Positions 13,101 through 53,512 of a DNA stretch of 64,000 bases are shown piece by piece (the first letter of the stretch is position 1; each line of letters begins with the position of its first letter). The position numbers were made by a program, and so were the translations under genes. This DNA is from Apus apus. Taxonomy: Eukaryota; Chordata; Aves; Apodiformes; Apodidae. The DNA lies in NCBI RefSeq assembly GCF_020740795.1, contig NC_067296.1, positions 2,953,001 through 3,017,000 of the forward strand, written 5' to 3'. The notes below the pieces were generated by a model. It was not told the DNA's origin. It did no database searches and saw only the letters and a program-made list of their open reading frames with translations.

Positions 13101-16100
13101 CTTAGGAGCACACTGAAAGGAAGTGGATCAAGTGTGTAAACACCTTTTTGCAGCCTGCAGAGTTTCTGATCTGCCTTGAGTGTTGGCAGGAACAGACCAG
13201 GAAAACCACTTCCCACAAGGGCTCTGTCAGCTGGGCCTTGGCTGCCCAGCAAGGATGCTTACCATGCACCCTGGGCTGGTTTTTGGGTGCCACTTGAAGT
13301 AACTTGTTCTACCTCTGTGGGATGGTTTGTGTAGCCAGACAGGCAGCACTGCTCAGTCCCTGGCCTAAAATTGGCTGCTTTCATTCCTGAGCTCAAATGT
13401 GCTACGTGTTTATGTCTAATCTCTTCATTCCTACAAGATGTGAATTGGTCTTTCTGAAATCATGACAATTCTGAGAGTATGAATCATTTTTCTTTAGGAT
13501 TTATTTAAAAGTCATGTTGCAGGTATTTACTGAAGGCAATTGGAATACCTCGTAGAACTAGTAATGCAAGTTAATATTTGTACTGTGTAGTTAATATTGG
13601 GATTTTGTTCATTAAAAGCTCTGGGAAAAAGACTGGATTCAGTGTTCTACAAGGTGCAGTGTTGCCTCATGCTGCCATTTCTTCACATGTTCTAGGAGTC
13701 TTGTTTGTGATGGGAAGAGAGGCTTGTTGACCAGACTGCTGCAGGTCATGAAGAAGGAACCAGCTGAATCCTCCTTCAGGTGGGTTCCCTCTGCTCTGTA
13801 ATAGGTTGTTTCCAGTTGACTGTTTTCATACAGCTCCCAGCAGATGAAAGTACTTGACAATCAGAAGCTGTGAAGAGCTCTGATTTTGTTGCACTTGCCA
13901 CAGTGACAGTGGAGGTGGGGGAGAACGGCAGGGCTTGCATGGCCCTTCATACCCAGCATAGCCAGGTTCAACATATCCAAATCCAGCTTCACACTGGAAT
14001 GAAACCTGAGGAAATTTGATTTTAATTAGGTCTGGAATAAAATAACTCCCCTTGCTCCAGAATTTAAACCTCATTTCTTCTGTTTCTCAGGTTTTGGCAA
14101 GCAAGGGCAGTTGAAAGTTTTCTGCGAGGCACCACCTCCTATGCAGACCAGATGTTCCTGCTCAAGAGAGGGCTCCTGGAGGTAATGAAGTGCATGTCAG
14201 ACTTCCTCTAATGTATTTCCATAGCCATCCAGAAGGATTTATCTGTAATTAATTCAAAAGAGGGTAAAAATGTAGTGTTAAGTATATACTGGGAATAGGG
14301 CAACTTTTGCAAAGCATCTGTGAATTCTGCTTGTGGTGGCCAGTTCTACAGCCTGGGAAGTTCATTTGACAGAAGACTCACCTGAATTGTTGTCTTCAGT
14401 TCTGTCCTCTTAAGAGCTAAACCTGCAGATAAATGTTTTAAATAGTGATGAAATCAGAGTCTGTGCTGTGCTGCTGGCTTGGGCTAAACTGTGGCCATAA
14501 CATGTTTTTCTCCCACACCAGCATATTCTCTACTGCATTGTTGATAGTGAGTGCAAGTCACGAGATGTGCTCCAGAGTTACTTTGACCTCCTGGGAGAAC
14601 TGATGAAATTCAATATTGATGCATTCAAGAGATTCAACAAGTACATCAACACAGATGAGAAGGTAAATATTTGTAAAAGTTGTCCCCAGTGGGTCAAATT
14701 ACAACCTCTTACAAGCAAACGTAGCACCGGGAAAGCCAGATTTGTTTCCTGGTTTTGGTGTGATGGTTGAGCTTGGTGTGATGGTTGAGCTTGGTGCTCA
14801 GTAAACATGGAAATCTCTTCACAAATCTGGATGTTCCTGGGTACACTCAAGTTTCAGGGACTCTGAGCAACCTGGTCTAGCGGGAAGTGTCACTGCCCAT
14901 GTAGAGGGTTTGGAACTAGATGACCTACAAGGTCCCTTCCAACCCAAACCATTCCATAATTCTGTAAGTGCTCCCAGGTGTTCTGAGTCAGCAAGTGCTG
15001 AGCTGGTCATAAAACATTGCCCTGTTGCATGATCAGGCAGGTCTGGGGTGAGGGCTCCAAGATGATAGAACAATTTCTGTGAAGTCACTGGAGTTTGGGT
15101 TTGTTGTAGACAATGAGACGGGCTCCAAACAATCTTTTAGTGGAGCTTGGAGTGTGGGTTCTTCATGGGGATGACTTAAAATATGTGCATTAATATTTGA
15201 TACTGCAGAAAGAGACATCTTTGATGTTACTTGAACTTCCTGGCATTTTAAGAAGTCATGGCTGATGCAGTTACTTCTAAAACTTTGTTGCATATATAGA
15301 TCAAGAATGTGGTTTCATGCTCTTGTGCACTTTGTGCATGGAACATCAACTGTTGGTTGGGTTTTGAACTACCTCATACTCCTGCCCATGTTGCTGTAGT
15401 TTTTCTCTGGTGGCTGTTAGGTCTGGCAGACCTTGGAGAGTAGAAGCAGAGAAGTATTTAAAAGCAGGATGTATTTAATTTCAGGTTGTTTCCTGGTAAA
15501 TAAACTCATACAGATTCTAGAGAATGTCTTGATACTTTGTGCTTCCTATTTATTGATCTATAATTTCTTTCCTTCTCATGCTGTGTGAATCCCTCACTGC
15601 TTGCCCTGCTCTGTCTGCTGTACAAAAGAAGGGTAGGAAAACATGGAGCTGGAGGAACTACCAGGGCCACAGTCATGCTGTCTCATCTCCCTCTTTCAGA
15701 ACAAGCACTGTATGAAATCTTGCTCTCTGTGAAGTGACACAGCTTCAAAAAAGTTTTTAGTCCTGCTAGAACTTCAGTATTTTTCTGTTCCCTGGTGGTT
15801 TTGAGTATTTACTTGCTCTAGGGATGTTTTGGTCACCTCTCAGTGCCAGTATTGGCTTGGAGTGGATGAGGCAGACCTGGAAGCATATAATTCCTCTTAT
15901 TCTTGTTAGAGACAACAAAAAAGGAAATGAAACCTGAGTGTTTTGGGATTCAGAACCTCACTCTTGTTTCTGAAGGGAAGGGGAAATTGTCCATGTGTGC
16001 GAAGCCTTATGTTGGTGGAGCGCATGTTGTAGGTGCTTGTGCTCAGAACTCAAGGTGGTTTGTCCAGTATCCTTCAAGAAGAGGATTCTTTTCAGTGTCT

Positions 16101-18194
16101 AAAGTCTGGACAACACTTACTGTTGCCCTCCTCACCAAACCCTCTCTGTAGCTCTCCCTGCTTGTGTTCACTGACCTGTTCTTGTGCCAACAGGGTGAGC
16201 AGACCTCTTGGCCACGTGCATCCTGAAAAGGGTCTGAAAGGTTCTGCCAGCCCTCCTCTGTGACTGTTCACCTAGGAGGATGTTTTGTTTGTTTGTTTTC
16301 TTTAATGCAGCACTTGTCTTTTCTCTTCAGTTCCAGATATTTTTGAATCAGATCAACAGCTCACTGGTTGACTCCAACATGCTGGTGCGTTGCATCACGC
16401 TGTCCCTGGACCGGTTTGAGAACCAGTCTGATGCGAAAGGTAAAGAACAAGGAGTGGGGAGGGGGGTCGGTAGTGACAGAGGACGTTCTCCATCTGGCCT
16501 TGGGAAGTTTTGGCTTCAGACAAAGAAATGCCCCTTTGCAGGCTGGTTGCTGCAGCCTGTGCAGCAGTTCTTACTGCTCGGACCCACGTGCCTGAGCTGG
16601 AAGCAGCTGGTGATTGTCTGTCTCCTCCTGCTGCAGTTGCAGAAGTGCTGTCCGAGTGCCGCCTGCTGTCCTACATGTCCCAGATGTCCATGAGGATGTC
16701 CTTCCTGTTCCGTCTCATTAACATTATCCACGTGCAGACACTGACACAGGTAAAGAGCAGACTGGCTTGGCAGTTCTCTGGCTGATTCTCTACTGGGGAA
16801 CTGGGCTGGGAGGAGGGAGGAACCTGGTTTCTTCCGGAGCACCTCTGTGTGTTTCCCATGAGCACCGTTTGTAAGGACCTGGGTACAACTGGTGTCCCCT
16901 TTTGTTACTGTTTAACCTACCATGTTGTTCTTACTTCCAGGAAAATGTCAGTTGTCTGAACACAAGTTTAGTCATCCTCATGCTGGCCCGAAGGAAAGAG
17001 AAGCTGCCTTTTTATCTGCGCACTTTGCAACAGATGGAATACACGGAAAAATACCCGGGCTTCATCCTGAACAACTTCCACAGTCTCCTGCGATTCTGGC
17101 AGCAGCATTACCTCAACAAGGACAAAGACAGCACCTGCTTAGAAAATGTATGTGGTCCTCTCACTGCAGCAAGAACCACTCGTAGCAATATCCTGGTAAA
17201 AATGGGAAGCGGGAGGTTGTGAAGGGAAAGAAGGGAGCGGGTTCTGCCCCTCAGCCTGGTGCTCTGTTGGGCTTGTCACACCACCTTGCCCAGTCAGGTC
17301 CCTCCTGCAGGCAGTCAGACCATAAGGTGGGTGCTGGGTGTCCCTGCACACAACACCTCAGGCCTTGGCTCTGGCACACAGAATGAGACTTGCCAAAGCT
17401 GAGTGGGTTTGAGAGGCAGGGCTGGTGAGGTGGCAGCAGAGTCCAGCTCCCAGACTAGATGTGACCTTCACCAGACTGTCCCTGTGTGTGCACACTGTGG
17501 TACTTGCATCTTGGGCCGCTGGGAGGATGGAAATAGTTGTCCAGTGTGTGAAGGCTTTGGGTAAGATCTGATGTGGTGTAGGGCTGCTGGAGAGGCCTGT
17601 TGGCCTGCAGAGGACAGTGCAGGAGGGATGTGAGTGGGGAGGGTGTATTGTCTCTGTCTACCCCAGGAGCAGGAGCTACTGCCAGCAGTGGCATGATCTG
17701 CAGCACCATTTGTGTTTGGGCTGGACAGCAAAGGAGAAGTCTGGGCTGCTGGTTGTCCTGTGCTGCTCTGAGCGGGACTGTAGTTGCCCCAGGTGCTGGG
17801 AGTTCAGCCCGTGGATGGATGGTGGGGCTGGTTGTGAAAGGCGTTGGTTCAACATCCACTCACCCACCCCTTCTGCCCCACACCCCAGGGAGGCTGCGCT
17901 GAATGGGGAACCTGAGGTGTGAAACTGTGGCTGGGGAAGTCAGGCTGAGTAGGAAGCTATTTCAGTGCTCTCTGCTGACTGACTCTGGGGTGTGTCTTCT
18001 GCTGCCTGTTGGTGCCTGGGAACCACGCTAACCAGCCTTTCCATCTCTTCCCACAGAGCTCATGTATTAGTTTTACCTACTGGAAAGAGACTGTATCTAT
18101 ACTGCTCAGTCCAGACCGGACATCCCCCTGTGCCATAGTTAGCTACATCGACGAGGCATACATGGACATTGACAGAGACTTTTCTGAGGAGTAA
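1140..18194 (+). CDS. TRPC4AP: TRPC4AP (TRUSS), C-terminal 502 codons, 12 exons
   Basis: TRPC4AP is a TNF-receptor-1 and TRPC-channel scaffold and a substrate receptor of CUL4-DDB1 ubiquitin ligases (known for the family). The coding exons seen are 1140-1328, 3201-3343, 7406-7537, 8247-8305, 10378-10479, 13696-13779, 14091-14181, 14522-14662, 16331-16439, 16637-16749, 16941-17147 and 18057-18194 (stop 18192-18194). Every junction has AG acceptor and GT donor and the phases join, giving 502 residues. Recognisable stretches include [36 protein letters not shown] and the C-terminus DIDRDFSEE. The human protein is 797 residues, so about 295 N-terminal residues lie left of the window. The first exon starts in mid-codon. 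The join after EAEQSST goes straight to ESSDESGL, without the short SIVFPPPG segment I recall from the longer human isoform. No frame breaks were found. Confidence 0.96.
2410..2722 (-). mobile_element. CR1 LINE 3' fragment, antisense to TRPC4AP
   Basis: Read on the minus strand, this is the typical avian CR1 3' portion: remnants of the end of ORF2 ([22 protein letters not shown]) followed by the terminal region with GGTTGGA-like sequence. It is a 5'-truncated, dead copy in the intron between exons 1140-1328 and 3201-3343. The same consensus recurs at 12119, 53048 and 58432. Confidence 0.88.
3344..7405 (+). other. TRPC4AP: TRPC4AP large intron, no further feature seen
   Basis: A 4.06 kb intron lies between two phase-0 exons. 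I see no repeat copy, RNA gene or extra exon. The short open frames within it lack splice sites and family similarity. Confidence 0.75.
10600..12112 (+). mobile_element. CR1 LINE, 5'-truncated, with degraded reverse transcriptase
   Basis: A 1.5 kb sense-oriented CR1 lies in the TRPC4AP intron 10480-13695. In three frames it shows reverse-transcriptase blocks: [44 protein letters not shown] near 10998, and the catalytic FADD motif at 11242-11253. Then come the thumb/C-terminal blocks ([34 protein letters not shown]) and the CR1 3' tail ending in GATTCTGTG. The frame is broken near 10980, near 11190 and by a stop around 11306, so it is inactive. ORF1 and the endonuclease are missing, as is usual for 5'-truncated CR1. 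Confidence 0.93.
12039..12192. repeat. Inverted repeat formed by tail-to-tail CR1 copies
   Basis: The 3' end of the plus-strand CR1 (to 12112) and the 3' end of a minus-strand CR1 (from 12119) are only six bases apart. Arm 12062-12112 is about 80% complementary to arm 12119-12169, with shared blocks such as GGTTGGAAGGGACCT. Pairing continues outward to about 12039 and 12192. In the TRPC4AP pre-mRNA this would fold into a stem of 50-75 bp with a tiny loop. Confidence 0.8.
12119..12312 (-). mobile_element. CR1 LINE 3' fragment, inverted against the copy at 10600
   Basis: On the minus strand this carries the end of CR1 ORF2 ([24 protein letters not shown]) and the 3' terminal region starting at the CATAGAATGG junction. 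It is 5'-truncated at about 12312. It shares its terminal region with the adjacent plus-strand copy. Confidence 0.88.
14663..16330 (+). other. TRPC4AP: TRPC4AP intron with tandem duplication and CR1 tail
   Basis: This 1.67 kb intron carries a tandem pair of an 18-base unit (TTGGTGTGATGGTTGAGC) at about 14755-14791 and a short CR1 3' end. From 14967 to 16330 nothing further is recognised. Confidence 0.7.
14830..14966 (+). mobile_element. CR1 LINE 3' end fragment
   Basis: About 137 bases in sense orientation match the CR1 terminal region (AACCTGGTCTAG..., GATGACCTACAAGGTCCC, TTCCAACCC, ending in ATAATTCTGTAAG). It is a short, old copy in a TRPC4AP intron. Confidence 0.82.
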
Positions 18195-19250
18195 CCCTTC
18201 ACCCTGGGCTCTCAAGGACAGCACTCGGGGGGCACCTCAGCCCGTGGATTTTCAGGGATACGCTGTGTAGTGTGTGTGTGTGCGCGGCTCGGAGCGCCGG
18301 GCCCTCCTGCATTGTCACAACCCCAGCCCTCTCCCGACCCCCAGCTCTGATCTCTTAACAAAAGAGACTTGGAAAGCTCTCTGGGCAACACATTCAGGGA
18401 TGTATCTTCCAGTTATTCTGGGATAAAAATATTCACCTGCAAAAAACCAGCCTCTTGATTTTGTTTTTTTCCCCCCCTTCCCTCTCTCTCCCAGCCCCGC
18501 GTGGCTGGTCAGAGGTTGTTTTTTTTAATTGACAGATGAGGATATTCTGTATGTGCCAATGTGGCTGTATTTCATGGCTACCAGAATTAGCAAGTCAAAA
18601 AGCACAGAAATTGCCCTCCAAATGTGAGGTCCAAGGAGCCAGCCTGACTGGGACCTGACTCACCAGCCACGTGCAGAGCCACCACAAGGACTCCCTTCAG
18701 GTGTAACTTCCGTTGGGCTTTGGAACCAGGGGCTTAGGGTTGGTTAGAGTGTGAGAGTGTGTGTGTGTGTGCTTTTAATTCCTGAGAGCCCTGGCTCCAG
18801 TCACCTCTTTACCATCTACTTTTGGATCATTTGGTACTAAAGCTGTCTGTTTGTGTGTTAGGAGAGAACCTCTGCTCCTGCTCTTCCCTGCAGATCCTTC
18901 CCATCCAAAGGTGTTTTGCAATATCTGCGGAGAACAGAGACATTTCAGCAGTGGTGGAATTGCAATAGGGGTTGGCTTTTTCATGGAGCACTAGCATTAA
19001 AATGTACTAATTTTTTAAACTTGCAGCTTGTCCCTTCTTGGGTAACTAAACTGGTTTTAAAATCCTTTTCAGGACCATTGCTCTTGATGCTAACCTGCTA
19101 TGCCTGGAAGTCTTAGGGTCAGTCTCTGCTTTCAGTCCTTAATATCAACACACACATTAATCTTGAAGTGCAATATTTACTGGAGATGTCAGGTGTGTTG
19201 TTTTTTTTTTTTCCTGGATCTATTTTAATCAGAATGTGTTAAGTGCTGGG

Positions 19251-19256
19251 AATAAA
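19251..19256 (+). terminator. TRPC4AP: Candidate proximal polyadenylation signal
   Basis: AATAAA in the TRPC4AP 3'UTR, about 1.06 kb after the stop codon. It could define a shorter transcript. Confidence 0.45.
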
Positions 19257-20094
19257 CACTCCTGGTTGGATTGAAAGTAACTTTGTAGGATATGTTGGGA
19301 AAGGGGGAGTTGGGTTTTGGCTGTCCTGATTGCCAAGCCTGGACGTTTCCTGCCTGCTCACCAACATTAATTGTGTTGCTCCAAGACAGGCAGATTCCCA
19401 GGAATGAGATTCAGTCTGAAGTCCTGAGCCATTGCATTGAAGTCAAAAAATGTCTTGCAGCTCCAGCTCAGAGAAACCAGTTTTCTTTGAATTTTTATAA
19501 ATGTTCTTAACTTATTTGACGAGATGACTTGACTTCAGCTCTGCCCAACCTCTGGAGAGTGGCCAGGGGTGAGGATGTCCCAGAGCTGTAGGATTTTGTC
19601 TCTAATCTTTGCCAGCAGAACTAAACCCACGCTGAGGATCCCTGTGCTGGGGCCTGGATGAGTGGACAAGGGTTCCAGCCCCGGATGCAGGATTTGTTCT
19701 CCAGACCTCCCCCTTCTCCTCTTGCTGATCTCACCCCCCGGTGTCCTGCTGTGGACTTGCAGTCAGTACTTTGCTTGCAGGGTGGTTGGAGCTGCTGAGC
19801 TTGTGCATAAAGCTGGAGCCTTGCAGGAGCTCCTGGGAATCCCTGTGTCCCTCCCCAGGGGGCTCAGTCCCCTGGGCAGACTGTCCTGCTCCAGTGAGGT
19901 TACCCCAGTTGCCCCCTTTGTGTCAGGGAGCTCCCTGCTACAGCAGCTGCAACTCTCTGTTCTTCATCAAGGTCCTCCCACCTCTCCCTCCCACCCCTCA
20001 GCTAATTTCTTTCTCATCTGTACTTTTTTTTGTTCTTGGGTATTTGTGTTTTTGGTGTATCTTTGCTTCTTAACTGTAATAGATGTACACTTAA

Positions 20095-20100
20095 AATAAA
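20095..20100 (+). terminator. TRPC4AP: Candidate distal polyadenylation signal of TRPC4AP
   Basis: AATAAA within TTAAAATAAATG, followed by AT-rich sequence. It is the last good signal before the convergent MYH7B 3' end. Confidence 0.6.
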
Positions 20101-20115
20101 TGCTTCAAATTAAAA

Positions 20116-21184
20116 GGCTTTTAAGTTAAGGGATGCCTTTGCCATAGTCTAGTTAATTGGTGCATCCAGTGATTGCTGCTATCAACCTGCACAGTCTCAT
20201 TCCCATCTCTTTATGGAATGTAGAGTTAGGGACCAAGCTGGGCCTGTCCTTGGCTGGTGGCCTGTCTGAGGCTGAGCTGGGCCTGCTCCAGCCTGCCCTG
20301 GGCACAGGGTCCTCCCAGGGCTGGGAGCAGAGTCACCCTGGGGTCCCTGCTCACCCTGGGGGGGCAGGTGGCTGAAGTGAGGGGCACAGGGCAGGAACCC
20401 AGGGCAGATCCAGTGAAGGAGCAGCTCCCCAGGGACCTGGGGAAAGGGCAGGGGGGCTCACAGGTGCTTTTTCACTGGGGGCCACGCTCCTGTGGGCTCA
20501 TCTGTCCCTGCCCACTGCCTCAAGAATCTCATTTTGAGAGGGACGAGGCAGCTCTGTCCTCCATCCTTGTTTTGTCTTGCCTAGGGAGAGCTTTGGGAGG
20601 AAGCAGAGCATGTGGTGCTGGGGAGAACTTGCTGGTTCAGTGGATGGGGCAGTAGGTTGTGTGCTGGGAGGGGGGAGGTGGGACCCTTGTCCCTCAAAAA
20701 TCCCCATGGATTGCTGAGGTTCATGCTGCCCAGATTAATGCCAATTTACTAACTGCAATTAAACGCATTAAATGGAAACTATTAAAGAAATCTATTTTAA
20801 AGAAATGAGTGGAGATGTCTTTCTTTGCAGGAACAACCCTCCCTCTGCCCTGCAGGACTAATAATTGGGCTTTTTTTTTTTTTTTATGTTCTCCCAAGGA
20901 GGAACCATTTCAGAAAGGTCTGTTCTGTCCTCCATCCTCATGCCCCTGCTCTGTCTCAGCTCTGGGCTCCTGTAGCTGAGAAGGAAGGAGTGTTTTGGTG
21001 GGAAGTGATGAGGAAAGGGCTCCTTACCCAGACCCTACCTAAAGCTTGGAACACCCCAGGGCAGTGGCTCAAGGAGAGGGGAGGTCTCTGCCTCTCTCCT
21101 ACCCCTGCCTGTGAAAGGTGGCCCCAAGATGCCAACTGGCAGAGGCCAAGGCCCTGGTTACCCCATGACAGACACAAGGGAGCA
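20116..21184. other. Intergenic gap between convergent TRPC4AP and MYH7B
   Basis: About 1.07 kb with no gene. It is partly GC-rich low-complexity sequence and has a T-rich run at about 20872-20885. No CR1 copy or RNA gene is seen. Confidence 0.7.
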
Positions 21185-21202
21185 AGTCCTGGCACATCTA
21201 CA

Positions 21203-21208
21203 TTTATT
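21203..21208 (-). terminator. MYH7B: Polyadenylation signal of MYH7B
   Basis: On the minus strand this reads AATAAA (in TGAATAAATG), about 97 bases after the MYH7B stop codon. The 3'UTR is therefore very short, and cleavage is expected near 21185. Confidence 0.8.
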
Positions 21209-21304
21209 CAGGTGGTGCAAGGGTGGCAGTGACTGTTGCAGCCATCTGCCTCCATGCTCCAGCAGGCAGGTGGGGGCAGGACAGGGCTGGCAGGTAGGCT
21301 CCAA

Positions 21305-49318
<28,014 letters not shown>

Positions 49319-49334
49319 CTTGCCTGGCTGGACG

Positions 49335-52300
49335 AAGACTTGGCAGCAGTGAAGGAAGAGTGCAAGACACCTGAACACTGAGACAAGGGACAAGGAGTCA
49401 GTGCCTGGAGAAAGCACCCACCACTGGGCTGCTAACCAAGAGCAGCACGGTCACCAAATGTGCTTTTAATTTTAGAGAGTGAGAAAAGACAGTGACAATA
49501 ATACCAGCTAATAATAACTATAATAGCAAGACAATTACTGGACACTTATCCCTTCTGCTGCTATCAGCCTCACACAGCAAGTCCCAGCTGGGTGAGCCAA
49601 CATCACTTTGGTGTCAACATCCGCATTTTAGGCGTCCCCAGAGATTGTCAAGGACACCTCATTCCTTGATAAACTCAGCTAAAACCATCTCCAGCTCTAC
49701 AGACTTGTTGGAGCCCGGCACAAAACCTCTGCAAAGACCCGTGTGTGTTTTGCAGAGCAACATTGCAGGAAGATAAAAGTAAGATTGGAGGGAATTATCC
49801 CCGGGAAGACCCCTTTGAGAAGATCATGGTGACAGCTGCCTGGAAAAGCTCTTTTAAGACAGTGCTTTCTAAAACCCATTCCATGTGGTACCACACAGTA
49901 GAGCTCTGAAAAACCACAGCGCTCACAACTGCAGCCACTAACTCAGCAAAATGCACGGACCTTAGCAAAAATGCTCATGATCCAGGTCTGTCCCACCCTC
50001 CCCTGCACCACCAGAGCCAGCCCCTGTCCTCCAGGAACATCCACCCTGCCGAGGTGAAGCGGGTTAGTAGCAGAGGACAAGCGTGCACACAGACATGCTC
50101 TTTCTTACTAACCTTGGGGATAGGACGGAGTGGCTGTGTGTGTGTGTGCAGCAAAGCCCCTTTTTATTGTGTCTGTCAAGGTCAGAGTGGGAAAAGATAT
50201 GTCAGAAATTCCCATGTGTCATGTCCACACAGCTCCATTGGTGCTGCTGTCCCACTGCCCGGAGAGACACAAAAGGCAAACTTCGCTTTTATCTCTCTGC
50301 AGATGCAGCCTGGTTATTTTTACTCCTGTATTGTCAGGCGAGTACAAAGGCAGAGCAAGAGACTCCAGCTCGGGGAGGCATTGCAGCTCACCAAGCTGCT
50401 TGTGCTGCCTGCTCCAGAGAGGAGTGGAGGAATGAGACCGTCACTGTTTCCTCCTGTACCTGAGCAATTGATTCTCCTGCTCCTTCCCCACACCCCACCA
50501 GGAGAGCTGCTTCCTGGTGGGATGTGTGTGGCTGCTGCCTTTCCAAGCTGGAGCATCCCAGCCTCTCACTCAGCTCTGGTTCAGTCTCTCCCCAGACAGA
50601 CTGCTCAGGAGCAAGGGAAGAGGGAAGGACCTCAGGGCTTGGACTCTGTGCCCGCTTCTCTTCTTCTCAAAGGGCTCAGCTAATTTCCTGTGGCACACCA
50701 GCCACTGCCCATTTAACACCAACCACAGCAAACACCAGAGTTTGCTTTTCTGGTTATAGGAAAATGAAGCTCAGTGGTTTTGTCAGAGGGGTCTGATGCT
50801 CCCCGGAGCTGTGGTGTTCCATGGGCAGTTTCCCCGGGCAGGCACACAACTAGGCAGAGGCTCCTGAGCCCCTACATCCCTCTCCAGAGGAGCTGCTGGG
50901 TTTCCTCCACACCATTTTACCCCATGCAGCCCCCAAAGACAGCATGTACAGTGCAGTGGGCACAGCCCAGAGCACACCCCAGCCCCAGCAGCACCACCAC
51001 AGGCTGCCCAAGCTGAGAATGGGACCCAGGGCACATAGAAATTAGGAATAACTCCAGTGAGATGATGCTTGGAGAACCCGGGCCCATGGCTGCAGGGCTT
51101 TGCTGTTCCCCACTCAGTACCCCTCACACCCCAAAGAGACTTGGGATGTTGTGTCCTCCTGACATCAGGGGAAACTGATTAAGGATTAGCTGCACGGTGC
51201 TGTGCCCAGGCTGGATGTGGTGTGGCCTCTGTCACAGCCAGAATTGCAGCACCAGGAGCTGCTTGGGGCATGTGGCTTCAGCCTGGGCACACAGCCCAGG
51301 TTGCAGAGAGATTTTTGCAGCCTCAGGACCTGTGCTGAACCTAAGTTAGGCACTGGAGGGGGTTTCTGCTGAAGCCCCAGCAGTGGTTAGTCCTTCCACC
51401 CAGCACCCAGGCACGGTTTGCTGCTACACTCCAGGAGTCTGGGGTGTCATCTCCCCATCACCCTGCTGACAGGCAGATCCTCTGCTGGGAGACCCATGGG
51501 GTGCAGGAGAACTCTAGACCTGTGTCCTATGGCTTGAGCTCCAGCAGAGAGGACGGGTTGAAGATGCCTTCACTGGCATGGTGTAACATCAGGGCTCTGC
51601 ACAGTGCCAGTCTTCCCCATGAATGAAAATGCTCCACAGAGCTGGACTCTGTGGATATGTCTACTGCAAATCTCCTGGGTGGCATCAGCACTGAGACCCC
51701 ACTTAACCATGGTGTGACAGAGGTGCTCAGCCCTGCCAAGATGGCAGTTTCAGTGTCCTGAAGAGCCACAGGTGCTGCTGGACCACAGATCCCTCTGAGG
51801 TTACCCTAGTGGTCTTGGGCCTCTCTGTCCTGGGCTCAGAGTCAGGTTTCCACCCACACCCTGGAGGGATCCAAGGCCTTCAGTGGGTCTAGTGCCAAGT
51901 ACCTTTGCCACAAGTGCCCTGTTAGTGGGATGAGCTCTCAGCCCAGACCTACCAGCTGGCCCAGCCTCCCACATTCTTCTCAGGGCACGTACCCTCCCTG
52001 TGCTCTCTGCTCACCCCCTCTCCTGCCTTATCTTTAAAGCGATTTTATTTTCGGAGATTCCTTCTGCAGCTCCTTCTGCTCACCCTAGTTTCTTTCCCTC
52101 TTTGAAGAGGTTCCAGCAGGGTCCATCAAAGGCCAAGCAGATCTGTAGAAGGGGAAACATGGGATGGTGATTCCGGCAGCTGCTGAAGGGCTCCCGCTGG
52201 GTCCGGGGGCTTTTGGTGCTGGCGTTTGTGATGTGGTTTTCAGGGTGGTAGGAAGCTCATCCTCATGTTGCTGTCAAGCCCTGAGCTGTGCCCTGCTCAG

Positions 52301-53047
52301 ACAGGGCATCCTCAGTGGGGCAATGGCTGCAGAGGGCTCCTACAGACCTCCTACAAAGCTCCTTTAGCCTGAGCAGAGGGGAGTTTCCTTTAGGTGGCTA
52401 TTGCCCAAAGTGAACAGCCTGCCTCAAAGTCCCACCAGCCCTGCATCACCATCCTCAGCAGTCGGAGCATCTCCCCAAACCACTGAGGCATCCCCCCAGT
52501 TCTTCCCCCTGCAGCTCTGTGCTCCATGTTGGTGTCCCATGAGATGAAGGAAGAGGATGGGGCTCCTCAGCCATGCCCCAAGGGCTGGACAAGCCTCACC
52601 CCATGGGACAGGACACCAGACTGCAGAGCTGCCCCTTCCATCAGCATTTTGTGGTCAGGCCAGTTCCTACCCCACCTTGGAAATCCAGGAGGGTGCCAGG
52701 GCCTCAGCCATCCTCTCTGGAGAAACCTCCCAGCTGTCCCTTGACCCCCAGGAGGAATATTTCCCATGAGCAGGCTCTGATAAGTGGCAGGAAGGAGAAT
52801 TACTCTCTATGTGTCGGGCAGTTGGCTGGAGGTTTCCACACTTAACGTATCACCACTATCAGCTCCCTGAAATGCACCGGAGGGGAGTGCAAGGCAGCTG
52901 ATTAGATAAAGACAATCTGCTGAGGGGCTATTTCAGGCATATTTCCATCAAGCAGGAATGTCTGCTCACAGCGAGGCAGGCAGAGGTGACAGGCCAGCAC
53001 TGCCAGGCTGACAGTGTCCCTCTGGCTCCCCCCAAAGCAAACCCCTG
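49335..53047. other. Probable MYH7B 5' intron, no gene seen
   Basis: No exon with both splice sites and family similarity was found in this 3.7 kb on either strand. It has a short (TG)n run at about 50132-50146. It is most simply intron upstream of the first coding exon of MYH7B. Confidence 0.5.
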
Positions 53048-53512
53048 AATCATAGAACCATAGAATGGCCTGGGTTGGAAGGGACCTTCAAGATCATCTA
53101 GATCCAGCCCCCTGCATGGGCAGGGACACCTCCCACCAGCCCAGGCTGCTCCAAGCCCCATCCAACCTGCCCTTCAACACTGCCAGGGATGGGGCAGCCA
53201 CAGCTTCCCTGGGCAACCTGGGCCAGGGTCTCACCGCCCTCACAGCAAAGAATTTCCTCCTCATGTCCAACCTCAATCTCCCCTCTTCCATTTAATCCAT
53301 TCCCCCTTGTCCTCTCACTCCCTGACCTTGTCCCAAGCCTCTCCCCAGCTTTCCTGCAGCCCCTTCAGGCACTGGAAGGTGCTCTAAGGTCTCCCTGGAG
53401 CCTTCTCCAGGCTGAACACCCCAACTCTCTCAGCCTGTCTTGCCAGGATAGGTGCTCCAGCCCTCTGATCATCTCCTCTGGACTCTCTCCAGTAGCTCCA
53501 TGAATCCCTCCA
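53048..53512 (-). mobile_element. CR1 LINE 3' fragment
   Basis: Minus-strand CR1 with ORF2 end [22 protein letters not shown] and a full 3' end (ATAGAATGGCCTGGGTTGGA on the plus strand). It reaches further 5' than the 2410 copy, into the RLRELG-type block on the minus strand. Confidence 0.9.

Larger units (their letters stand above)
18195..20115 (+). other. TRPC4AP: TRPC4AP 3' untranslated region
   Basis: Sequence after the stop codon has no further exon. It contains two short (TG)n runs, about 18271-18284 and 18756-18774, and two candidate AATAAA signals. The distal one suggests a 3'UTR of about 1.9 kb, the proximal one about 1.1 kb. The end point is inferred from the distal signal. Confidence 0.65.
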